A stretch of DNA of 5,637 nt from Halococcaceae archaeon (GCA_007129135.1 SKWB01000029.1:1-5637), one strand, 5' to 3'; positions 1 through 5,246 are shown, numbered from the stretch's first letter. Numbers and translations: made by a program. The notes: generated by a model from the letters alone, not told the origin.

Positions 1-1
1 G

Positions 2-1279
2 CTCGCCGACGGCCGATCGGTCGACGTACGGATCGAGGGGGAGAGGATCGCCGCCGTGGATACGGATCTGGGCTCCGGTACGGGTAGCGAGGAGACGGTG
101 GATGCGGGCGGGAAGCTCCTGTTGCCCGGGGCGATCGACGTCCACGTCCACTTCAGGGAACCGGGATTTCCCCACAAGGAGACCTGGGAGACGGGGTCGC
201 GGAGCGCGGCGGCCGGCGGCGTGACCTGCGTCGCCGACCAGCCGAACACCGAGCCGCCGACGATCGATGGCGCGGGCTTCGGCGAGAAGGCGCTCCTGGC
301 CGAGAACTCCTACGTCGACTACGGGATCAACGGCGGCGTCACCGAGGAGTGGGCCCCCGACGAACTGTTCTCGCGACCGATCTTCGCGCTCGGGGAGGTC
401 TTCCTCGCCGACTCCACGGGGGAGATGGGGATCGACACCGACCTGTTCGCCGAGGCGGCCGAGCGTGCGACGGAGGCGGGGGTACCGGTGACGGTCCACG
501 CCGAGGACGCGACGCTCTTCGACGAGGCCGCGCTCGAGCGCGCCGGCGACGGGATCGGCCGGGAGGCCGACGCCGACGCCTGGAGCGCGTTCCGCACCGC
601 GGAGGCCGAGGCCGCCGCGATCGAGGTCGCCTGCGAGCTCGCGAACGACGTCGGCGCGCAGCTACACGTCGCACACACCTCCACGCCGGAGGGGATCGAC
701 GCGGCGAACGCGGGCGGCGCGACCTGCGAGGTCTGTCCGCACCACCTCTTCCTCTCGCGCGAGGACCTCCCGGCGCTGGGGACCTACGGCCGGATGAACC
801 CGCCGCTCCGGAGCGAAGAACGGCGGGCGGGCGTCGCAGAGCGAGTCGCCGACGGCTCCGTCGACCTGATCGCGACCGACCACGCCCCGCACACGGCGGA
901 GGAGAAGGAGGCGACGATCCACGACGCCCCGAGCGGCGTCCCCGGCGTCGAGACGATGCTCCCCCTGCTGCTCGCCGCGGTCGCACGTGGCGACCTGAGC
1001 GACGAACGGGTACGGGAACTCACCGCGGAGGCTCCGGCACGGGTGTTCGGGCTCCCGAACAAGGGTCGGATCGCCGAGGGAGCCGACGCCGACCTCGTCC
1101 TCGTCGATCCGGACTCCGAGACGGAGGTCCGCGGCGACGACCTCCACTCGAACTGCGGCTGGACGCCGTACGAGGGGAGTCTGGGTGTCTTCCCGGAGTG
1201 GACGATGGTCCGAGGGACGGTCGTCTACGACGCGAGAGAGGGGTTCGGACCGGCGGTCGGGAAGAACGTACGGACGTAA
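2..1279 (+). CDS. pyrC: Dihydroorotase, 5'-partial
   Basis: This enzyme reversibly cyclises N-carbamoyl-aspartate to dihydroorotate in cytoplasmic de novo pyrimidine synthesis. The reading is open from the left edge: the codons before the GTG at 56 encode LADGRSVDVRIEGERIAA, the small N-terminal beta-domain of amidohydrolases. The GTG is therefore internal, and only about ten residues are probably missing. Counting from nt 2, the 425 visible residues carry the metal motif DVHVHFREPG (His48, His50), PNTEPP for substrate binding, VHAED (His166), HVAHTST (His225) and ATDHAPH (Asp293). The C-terminus returns to the beta-domain (GRIAEGADADLVLVD). This matches class I dihydroorotases of roughly 420-450 residues. 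Where many relatives have a carboxylated lysine (KxF), this protein has GEVFLADSTG with Glu132. Allantoinase and hydantoinase are paralogous alternatives, but FREPG plus DHAPH favours dihydroorotase. It stops at TAA 1277-1279, with no partner gene visible on the left. Confidence 0.93.
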   Translation, partial: LADGRSVDVRIEGERIAAVDTDLGSGTGSEETVDAGGKLLLPGAIDVHVHFREPGFPHKETWETGSRSAAAGGVTCVADQPNTEPPTIDGAGFGEKALLAENSYVDYGINGGVTEEWAPDELFSRPIFALGEVFLADSTGEMGIDTDLFAEAAERATEAGVPVTVHAEDATLFDEAALERAGDGIGREADADAWSAFRTAEAEAAAIEVACELANDVGAQLHVAHTSTPEGIDAANAGGATCEVCPHHLFLSREDLPALGTYGRMNPPLRSEERRAGVAERVADGSVDLIATDHAPHTAEEKEATIHDAPSGVPGVETMLPLLLAAVARGDLSDERVRELTAEAPARVFGLPNKGRIAEGADADLVLVDPDSETEVRGDDLHSNCGWTPYEGSLGVFPEWTMVRGTVVYDAREGFGPAVGKNVRT

Positions 1280-1289
1280 CCGAGGCAGT

Positions 1290-1298
1290 ACGTTTTTG
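1290..1298 (+). promoter_or_regulatory. TATA-like promoter of the 1322 gene
   Basis: The 9-mer ACGTTTTTG holds the only T-tract in the 42-nt gap after dihydroorotase. Its T5 (1293-1297) is centred 27 nt before the ATG at 1322, the spacing expected of an archaeal TATA box serving a leaderless mRNA. No Shine-Dalgarno sequence lies between the tract and the ATG. The same T5 lies 14 nt past the dihydroorotase stop and could also act as a U-tract terminator. The same 9-mer recurs before usp1. Confidence 0.55.
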
Positions 1299-1321
1299 TC
1301 GCTCGCTCTCTCCGACCGGGT

Positions 1322-1804
1322 ATGAACGGCCCCGACAGAGCCACGCGGGTCGCGAGCGCCCACTGGGAGGCGCTCTCGGGCGACGTGGAGGCGATCACCG
1401 GCGAGTACGACGAACGGGGCTACGAGACACACGCGCTCCATCCGGGCGACGTCACGCTGCTCACCGGCGAGTCGGGCGACCGGGAGGGCCTCGACGTGCT
1501 GCTGCCCGGCAGCGAGTTCGAGACCGTCTTCGATCTGGTCGACCGGGGCGTCGCCTTCGACTCCTCGGAGGTCTACAGCGCGCGCGAGGGTTCGACAGTC
1601 CTCCTGGTGCTCGTCCTCGTCGACGAACGAGAGGAGGTCGTCCTCGCGTACCCGGCGTACTACGACCTGGAGACGGGGAGGGAGGTCCTCTCGCGGGCGC
1701 GAGAGCGCGGCCGGTTTCACAGCTACCTCAGGCGGCTCTCGGGCGACACGGTCACGTTCACCCACGACGACCCCTCGATCTTCGAGCCCCCGGACGAGGG
1801 GTGA
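1322..1804 (+). CDS. Conserved haloarchaeal protein, possibly DUF7529 family
   Basis: This is a 160-residue acidic protein with no recognisable catalytic motif. From memory it resembles the haloarchaeal DUF7529 group; that assignment is tentative and I infer no function. The N-terminus (about 8-30) looks helical and contains HWEAL. A GDVTLLTGE segment follows (42-50), then GLDVLLPGSEFETVFDLVD (56-74). A strongly hydrophobic strand, STVLLVLVLVDE (91-102), leads into VVLAYPAYYDLETG (106-119). The C-terminal part is a basic helix (about 120-138) and an acidic tail ending in PPDEG. The hydrophobic strand is too short and too close to charged residues for a membrane helix, so a soluble alpha/beta protein is likely. 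The ATG at 1322 is preferred because a TATA-like tract lies 27 nt upstream. It is co-directional with dihydroorotase but appears to have its own promoter. It ends 57 nt from the convergent beta-helix gene. Confidence 0.85.
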   Translation: MNGPDRATRVASAHWEALSGDVEAITGEYDERGYETHALHPGDVTLLTGESGDREGLDVLLPGSEFETVFDLVDRGVAFDSSEVYSAREGSTVLLVLVLVDEREEVVLAYPAYYDLETGREVLSRARERGRFHSYLRRLSGDTVTFTHDDPSIFEPPDEG

Positions 1805-1805
1805 T

Positions 1806-1819
1806 CGGCGTCGACGCCG
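1806..1819. repeat. Perfect 14-bp palindrome in a convergent gap
   Basis: CGGCGTCGACGCCG is fully self-complementary and starts 2 nt after the stop of the 1322-1804 gene, in the 57-nt gap (1805-1861) before the oppositely oriented beta-helix gene. It could form a short hairpin or a protein-binding site. No T-tract follows on either strand, so it is not a convincing terminator. A 14-bp palindrome of CG and TCGA words can arise by chance at this GC content. The rest of the gap shows nothing. Confidence 0.3.
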
Positions 1820-1861
1820 GTCCTACCGCCCCACGCGGCTCTCGGATCGCCGGTCGCGTCC

Positions 1862-2926
1862 CTACTCGAGGTCGGCACCCACGTCCTCGAGCGTCGATTC
1901 GAGGAACGGATCGAACCGGACGTTCGAGATCCCCTCGTCGAGGCCCTCGGAGATCGCGTCCCCGTCGCCGTTCGCCGGTTGGCCCGTCTCCGGGTCGGTG
2001 AACGGCTCTTCCGGGTCACCGACGCTCGAGGGGCCGTTCGCCGCCCCCCAGTAGTTCTCGAGCGCCGTCGCCCCCTGATCGATCCGGTCCTCGGGGTCGG
2101 CGTCGATCTCCCCGAGCAGGTCGACCCAGTACCCGTCGGAGTTCAGGTAGCCGTACATCTCGTTGTCGCAGATGTGGTTGTACCGGATCCCGTTCTCCGA
2201 GGCGAAGAGCTCCTGACCGATGCCGATCCCGTTCCGGACGATCCGGTTCCGTTCGATCGGGTTGCCGCCCACCCAAGCCCCGAGGCGAATCCCGGTGTCG
2301 TTTCGGAGGAGATCGTTGTGTCGAATCGGTATCGAGGCGGGGTGAAACCCGATCTCGGAGTCCCCGACGAGCCAGAGCCCCGTCCAGCAGTCGGTGATCC
2401 GGCTCTGCTCGACGCTCACCTCCATCACGTCGTCGACGAACGCGATCCCGACGCTGTTGTCCACCGCTCTGACCCCCCTGACGGAGCCACCGTCGACGAA
2501 CTGATAGCGGATCCCCTGCTGGAACCCGCTCACCGTGAGGTCCTCGACGGTGACGTTCTCGGTGAGCGGCCACCCCGTTGCGCCGGTGTTGACCGCGACG
2601 CCGAACCCGTCTGTCGCCCCACCGTTCCCCGTGATCGTGTGGCCGTCCCCACGCAGCGTGACGTCGTCGGATTCGATCACGATACAGGCTTCGCGTGCCC
2701 CCGCATTCAGCTGTAGATCGTCGACGAGGACGTACTCGCCGGGCTCGGTGATCGTCGTACAGGCGTCGATCTCGGTCGGCTCACCGTTGGCGCTCGCCCC
2801 CACGACCGCCACGCCGGCGGCGAGGCCGACCTCCGCGACGCCGACCGACCGCAGAACCGCCCTCCGACCGACTCCTCTGCCGTTCGTCTCGTCCCGATTA
2901 AACGTCTCCTCGAGCGATCGCTCCAT
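1862..2926 (-). CDS. Tat-exported parallel beta-helix (NosD-like) protein
   Basis: This is a 354-residue predicted secreted protein. The start at 2926 is chosen over the ATG at 3013 because GGAGG lies 8 nt upstream and a TATA-like tract about 30 nt upstream; the extra 29 residues look non-coding. Residues 20-26 (GRRAVLR) are a twin-arginine motif, followed by a hydrophobic stretch to about residue 43 and ASA-N (44-47), a plausible cleavage site. No lipobox cysteine is seen. Residues 60-110 contain PGEYVLVDDLQ and SDDVTLRGDGHTITGNGG, the usual opening of right-handed beta-helix proteins. About 125-265 are irregular coils of 22-28 residues with NDLLRNDTGI and NRIVRNGIGI steps. ENYWGAANGPS (290-300) and FDPFL (338-342) are the typical closing cap. 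Such folds occur in NosD-like proteins and polysaccharide lyases or hydrolases. I see no catalytic signature, so a surface or extracellular carbohydrate-related role is only a guess. Glu32 inside the hydrophobic stretch is unusual. Confidence 0.87.
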   Translation of the reverse strand: MERSLEETFNRDETNGRGVGRRAVLRSVGVAEVGLAAGVAVVGASANGEPTEIDACTTITEPGEYVLVDDLQLNAGAREACIVIESDDVTLRGDGHTITGNGGATDGFGVAVNTGATGWPLTENVTVEDLTVSGFQQGIRYQFVDGGSVRGVRAVDNSVGIAFVDDVMEVSVEQSRITDCWTGLWLVGDSEIGFHPASIPIRHNDLLRNDTGIRLGAWVGGNPIERNRIVRNGIGIGQELFASENGIRYNHICDNEMYGYLNSDGYWVDLLGEIDADPEDRIDQGATALENYWGAANGPSSVGDPEEPFTDPETGQPANGDGDAISEGLDEGISNVRFDPFLESTLEDVGADLE

Positions 2927-2934
2927 GGTCAGGT

Positions 2935-2939
2935 CCTCC
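2935..2939 (-). promoter_or_regulatory. Shine-Dalgarno site of the beta-helix gene
   Basis: On the minus strand GGAGG, within GAGGAGGACCTGACC directly before the ATG, sits 8 nt from the start codon at 2926. It matches the haloarchaeal anti-Shine-Dalgarno core and supports this start. If transcription begins at the position predicted from the nearby TATA-like tract, the site would lie outside the mRNA, so either that tract is not the only promoter or the match is not used. Confidence 0.5.
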
Positions 2940-2952
2940 TCGACGCCCGCTG

Positions 2953-2958
2953 ACAAAA
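2953..2958 (-). promoter_or_regulatory. TATA-like promoter of the beta-helix gene
   Basis: On the minus strand this reads GTTTTG (T4 at 2954-2957), the most A/T-rich point in the 109-nt gap 2927-3035. Its centre is about 30 nt from the ATG at 2926, which predicts a transcript with an almost absent leader. The remainder of the gap, up to the 3' end of the DUF5806-like gene, shows no hairpin with T-tract and no further gene. Confidence 0.4.
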
Positions 2959-3035
2959 CACTACCTCCGAGACTCCCGCACAGACGTATCGGAAAGCTAC
3001 CAACACCGCTCAAGCGTGGCCCGGTGGCTCCGGCG

Positions 3036-3797
3036 CTACGAGTCGCTCAGACCGCCGCCGCAGTGGGGACACTCCTCGTGGTCGTGTGCCAGTTCGTCGT
3101 TCCGCAGCTGTTCGCTCGACCGGCGCACCTCGCGCATCACCTCGGAGATCCGGTCTTCGGCCTCGAGCTCCGCCTCGACCGAGAGGTCCGCGCCCTCGAC
3201 CTCCAGCAGGAACTTCGCGACCTCGGTGACCTCGTACATCAGCTCGTCGAGCTCCTCGGCGGTGAAGAAGTCACACATCGCGCCGTAGAGGAAGGTCGCG
3301 CCGGCCTTCGTGACCTTCCCCTCGAAGGAGTGACGCGCCTGGTTCACCGCCTGCGGGGTGTAGGTGTCGGTCATGAACGGGACGAGCTCGGGGAGGTTCT
3401 CGCCGATCTTCGTCATCTCGACGCCCGTCTCGGTCCGGAAGTCCGCACAGAGCCGCGCCATCGCCCACTCGCGGGCGGTGATGTAGGTGCGGTCCCGGAG
3501 GAAGCCGTTGACGCGGTCGTAGGAGGCCCCGTCCATCTTCGTGAACCGGGCGTAGTTCCGGACGTCGTCGGGGACGGACGGACGGGGTTCCGGCTCCTCG
3601 GAGCCGGCGCCGTCCTCGTCGTCGGGAGCGTCGGAGTCCGCCTCCGGTTCGGGCGATTCGCCGTTCGTCGTCGGGGTGGCCGCCTCCGTCGTCTCGGGTT
3701 CGCGTTCGTCCGTTTCGACGCCCGGGACGGAGCCGCTGGGGCTCTCCGTCTCCCGTGGTTCGTCCGGAGGGCTCGTCTCCTGGGGCTCCTCGCGCAT
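3036..3797 (-). CDS. DUF5806-like haloarchaeal protein with disordered N-terminus
   Basis: This is a 253-residue protein of unknown function. Residues 1-77 are low complexity, rich in Pro, Glu, Thr, Ser and Asp, almost certainly disordered and very acidic. Residues 80-230 form a conserved-looking, mostly helical domain with YARFTKMDGASYDRVNGFL, TYITAREWAMARLCADF, GVEMTKIGENLPELVPFM, TYTPQAVNQARHSFEG and EVAKFLLEVEGADLS. I recognise this from memory as the haloarchaeal DUF5806 family. TYITAREWAMARLCADFR recalls a helix-turn-helix-sized helical unit, but I would not call it a DNA-binding domain. The C-terminus ends in HDHEECPHCGG (His238, His240, Cys243, Cys246), a possible single zinc site or half of a zinc ribbon. 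The start at 3797 is supported by AGGAG 4 nt upstream and a TATA-like tract 27 nt upstream. The frame stays open far upstream, but that region belongs to genes on the other strand. It is divergent from usp1, with a 73-nt shared promoter gap. Confidence 0.88.
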   Translation of the reverse strand: MREEPQETSPPDEPRETESPSGSVPGVETDEREPETTEAATPTTNGESPEPEADSDAPDDEDGAGSEEPEPRPSVPDDVRNYARFTKMDGASYDRVNGFLRDRTYITAREWAMARLCADFRTETGVEMTKIGENLPELVPFMTDTYTPQAVNQARHSFEGKVTKAGATFLYGAMCDFFTAEELDELMYEVTEVAKFLLEVEGADLSVEAELEAEDRISEVMREVRRSSEQLRNDELAHDHEECPHCGGGLSDS

Positions 3798-3801
3798 GGC
3801 A

Positions 3802-3806
3802 CTCCT
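3802..3806 (-). promoter_or_regulatory. Shine-Dalgarno-like site of the DUF5806-like gene
   Basis: The minus strand reads AGGAG followed by TGCC and the ATG at 3797, a spacing of 4 nt, which is short but usable. It favours the 3797 start over any upstream in-frame codon. As for the other minus-strand genes here, a leaderless mRNA from the TATA-like tract would not contain it. Confidence 0.4.
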
Positions 3807-3820
3807 TTCGGATACCCGAG

Positions 3821-3826
3821 CAAAAG
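3821..3826 (-). promoter_or_regulatory. TATA-like promoter of the DUF5806-like gene
   Basis: The minus strand reads CTTTTG (T4 at 3822-3825), centred about 27 nt before the ATG at 3797, as expected for a leaderless archaeal transcript. It lies 16 nt from the oppositely oriented T5 of usp1, so transcription factors bound for one gene could interfere with the other. Confidence 0.45.
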
Positions 3827-3837
3827 GGTGTCGGGGA

Positions 3838-3846
3838 ACGTTTTTG
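3838..3846 (+). promoter_or_regulatory. TATA-like promoter of the usp1-GNAT operon
   Basis: ACGTTTTTG carries a T5 tract (3841-3845) centred 28 nt before the usp1 ATG at 3871. No Shine-Dalgarno sequence lies between them, so a leaderless mRNA is likely. The 9-mer is identical to that before the 1322 gene, at nearly the same distance from the start. The acetyltransferase downstream has no promoter of its own and should be transcribed from here. Confidence 0.55.
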
Positions 3847-3870
3847 CGGGGAGCCGACCAACCGCGCCGC

Positions 3871-4242
3871 ATGAAGGTGTTACTCGGGATCGGCGGCACG
3901 GACGACTCCCTCGACGCGCTCTCGTGGGCCGCCGAACGGAGCTCCACGACCGACGACGACCTCACGGTGGCGATCCTCGAGAACCCGGGATCCGACCGGC
4001 CGCCGGAGGAGATCGAGGCCGAAGTCGAGACCGCGCTCACCGACCACGGCCTCGACGCGGAGATCCGACACGTCGAGGGCGACCCGGGGGGAAGCCTCGT
4101 CGACCTCGCCGACGGGGAGGGGTTCGAGCAGATCGTCATCGGCGGGGGCGAACGCAGCCCGATGGGGAAGATCCAGGTCGGACGGATCGCCGAGTTCGTC
4201 GTGCTGAACGCCCGGACGACGGTCACGCTGGTCCGCACATGA
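3871..4242 (+). CDS. Universal stress protein, UspA family (Usp1)
   Basis: This is a 123-residue single-domain cytoplasmic Usp, slightly shorter than the usual 140-160. Such proteins are small dimeric alpha/beta nucleotide-binding-fold proteins linked to stress and energy status. It opens with MKVLLGIGGTDDSLDALSWA (strand 1 and helix 1) and closes with QIVIGGGERSPMGKIQVG (87-104) then RIAEFVVLNARTTVTLVRT. The ATP motif G-x2-G-x9-G-S/T is only half kept: Gly91 and Gly104 are present, but the second Gly is Glu94 and the Ser/Thr is Arg105. The Asp usual at the end of strand 1 (VDGS) is Gly8-Gly9 here. ATP binding is therefore doubtful. The ATG at 3871 is chosen because it starts strand 1 and lies 28 nt after a TATA-like T5; the open frame upstream is antisense to the DUF5806-like gene. 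Its stop overlaps the start of the acetyltransferase gene (ATGA). Confidence 0.88.
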   Translation: MKVLLGIGGTDDSLDALSWAAERSSTTDDDLTVAILENPGSDRPPEEIEAEVETALTDHGLDAEIRHVEGDPGGSLVDLADGEGFEQIVIGGGERSPMGKIQVGRIAEFVVLNARTTVTLVRT

Positions 4243-4784
4243 GCCCGGATCGTCTCTACCCGGAGGAGGCTTCGGGTCCGTTTCTCGAACCGCCGGTCGA
4301 GTTCACCGACAAGGAGGGGCGAGCGATCGAGATCCGAGTCTACGAGGAGCGGTACGGGGAGTCGCTCACGGCGATGTACGCCGAGTTCGACCCCGCCGAC
4401 CGCGCACAGGGGATCCCCCCCTCGGGCGAGAGCCGGGTCGAGAGCTGGCTCGACGTCATCCTCGGCGAGGGCTACGACGTCGTCGCGCTCGACGACGATC
4501 GGGTGGTCGGGCACGCGACGCTCGTTCCCGACGGCGACGAGGGGATGGAACTCGCCATCTTCGTCTTCCAGACCCACCAGGGGTCGGGGATCGGCTCGCG
4601 ACTCATCCGCGCGCTGCTCGGCTACGGCGCGAGCCAGGGCGTCGAGTACGTCTGGCTCACCGTCGAACGGTGGAACTCCCCCGCCGTCGCGCTCTACGAG
4701 TCGGTCGGCTTCGAGTCCTCCTCCGTCGAGAGCTTCGAACTCGAGATGAGCGTTCGCCTCGCTCAGACCGAGAGCACCGGCTGA
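4239..4784 (+). CDS. GNAT-family N-acetyltransferase
   Basis: This is a 181-residue predicted acetyl-CoA-dependent acetyltransferase, probably cytoplasmic. Residues 1-28 form a short acidic leader. EIRVYEERYGESLTAMYAEF (31-50) is the first strand and helix, and DPADRAQGIPPS (51-62) is the substrate-side loop. VVALDDDRVVGHATLVPD (81-98) gives strands 2-3. MELAIFVFQTHQGSGIGSRL (103-122) is motif A, with the CoA-pyrophosphate loop Q114-G-S-G-I-G119. VEYVWLTVERWNSPAVALYESVGF (135-158) is motif B with Tyr153, a possible general acid. The substrate is unknown: an amine, an antibiotic-like compound or a protein lysine are all possible. The start at 4239 overlaps the usp1 stop by four bases (ATGA) with no good Shine-Dalgarno, so translation is probably coupled to usp1. 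That pairing suggests, without proving, that the enzyme works with or on Usp proteins. Its last 22 nt overlap the end of usp2 on the other strand. Confidence 0.9.
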   Translation: MSPDRLYPEEASGPFLEPPVEFTDKEGRAIEIRVYEERYGESLTAMYAEFDPADRAQGIPPSGESRVESWLDVILGEGYDVVALDDDRVVGHATLVPDGDEGMELAIFVFQTHQGSGIGSRLIRALLGYGASQGVEYVWLTVERWNSPAVALYESVGFESSSVESFELEMSVRLAQTESTG

Positions 4785-5215
4785 CTCGCGTAGAGCAGGA
4801 CGTACTCCGCGGCCTTCTCGAGGACGTCGCCCGTCTCGCCCGTGGCCCGCTCGCGGGGAACGACGATGAAGTCGGCGTCGATCTCCTCGGCGGTGTCGAG
4901 GACGACGCTCCCCGGGTGACGGGTCTTCCGCGTGGGCGAGAAGCCGAACGCAGTCGAGTTGTTCGCCGGGACCGACGCCTCCGCGGCGAGTTCGAGCGCA
5001 CGGTCGGCGAACGCCTCGGCCTCGTCGGCGACGGCCTCCTTCGACACCCGCCCCGCGTCGATGCCGCGGACGACCTCCTCGCCGACGACGTAGACGACGT
5101 GGACGCTCGCGTCGTACCGGGCGGCGATCGTGACCGCGTAGTCGACGGCGGTGACGGACTCGTCGCTGCCGTCGACCGGCACGAGGACCGTGTCCACCGA
5201 GAGTGAGTCGCTCAT
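4763..5215 (-). CDS. Universal stress protein, UspA family (Usp2), lacking the ATP motif
   Basis: This is a 150-residue single-domain Usp of usual family length. Strand 1 is TVLVPVDGSDES (9-20), with the normal Asp15. Helix 1 (VTAVDYAVTIAARYDASVH) and strand 2 (VHVVYVVGEE) follow, then a long acidic-Ala helix (60-81). The C-terminal part is PGSVVLDTAEEIDADFIVVP (101-120), then RERATGETGDVLEKAAEYVL and LYASQPVLSV. Aligned on the AAEYV helix, all four positions of the nucleotide motif G-x2-G-x9-G-S/T are changed: Pro120, Arg123, Glu133, Lys134. This resembles Usp groups that do not bind ATP. Residues 92-102 (FSPTRKTRHPG) are unusually basic for this proteome. The start at 5215 has GGAGG 7 nt upstream; the in-frame ATG 13 codons earlier overlaps the promoter tract and adds an unlikely N-terminus. 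It is divergent from Usp3 and tail-to-tail overlapping with the acetyltransferase. Confidence 0.92.
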   Translation of the reverse strand: MSDSLSVDTVLVPVDGSDESVTAVDYAVTIAARYDASVHVVYVVGEEVVRGIDAGRVSKEAVADEAEAFADRALELAAEASVPANNSTAFGFSPTRKTRHPGSVVLDTAEEIDADFIVVPRERATGETGDVLEKAAEYVLLYASQPVLSV

Positions 5216-5222
5216 ACTCCCG

Positions 5223-5227
5223 CCTCC
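5223..5227 (-). promoter_or_regulatory. Shine-Dalgarno site of usp2
   Basis: The minus strand has GGAGG followed by the 7-nt spacer CGGGAGT and the ATG at 5215, a standard spacing. It decides the start in favour of 5215 rather than the ATG at 5254. Confidence 0.5.
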
Positions 5228-5240
5228 GCGGGCCGAGGTC

Positions 5241-5246
5241 AAAAAA
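5241..5246 (-). promoter_or_regulatory. TATA-like promoter of usp2
   Basis: Six A residues on the plus strand read TTTTTT on the minus strand, centred 28 nt before the ATG at 5215. This is the longest homopolymer T-tract in the window in that orientation and has the spacing of an archaeal TATA box for a leaderless mRNA. Confidence 0.5.

Noticed and set aside
662..1765. A 367-codon minus-strand frame opposite dihydroorotase and the 1322 gene
   Set aside because: It is the antisense shadow of two supported genes, with no recognisable domain and no promoter or ribosome site.
1805..1861. Bidirectional terminator between the convergent genes
   Set aside because: There is a 14-bp palindrome at 1806-1819, but no T-tract on either strand, and archaeal termination mainly depends on U-tracts.
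349..2001. A 550-codon plus-strand frame through dihydroorotase and the next gene
   Set aside because: The product is a repetitive Arg/Gly/Pro-rich sequence in a shifted frame of dihydroorotase; no domain is recognisable.
2927..3013. N-terminal extension of the beta-helix protein to the ATG at 3013
   Set aside because: The added 29 residues would bury the Tat signal, and they span the TATA-like tract and the GGAGG that serve the 2926 start.
3107..3170. Possible helix-turn-helix or toxin-antitoxin role for the DUF5806-like protein next to usp1
   Set aside because: No convincing DNA-binding motif or partner toxin gene is present; the idea rested only on gene position.
2535..4238. Upstream extension of the acetyltransferase frame (a 749-codon reading)
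   Set aside because: The region before 4239 is antisense to the beta-helix and DUF5806-like genes and out of frame with usp1. The GNAT fold begins after 4239, where ATGA couples it to usp1.
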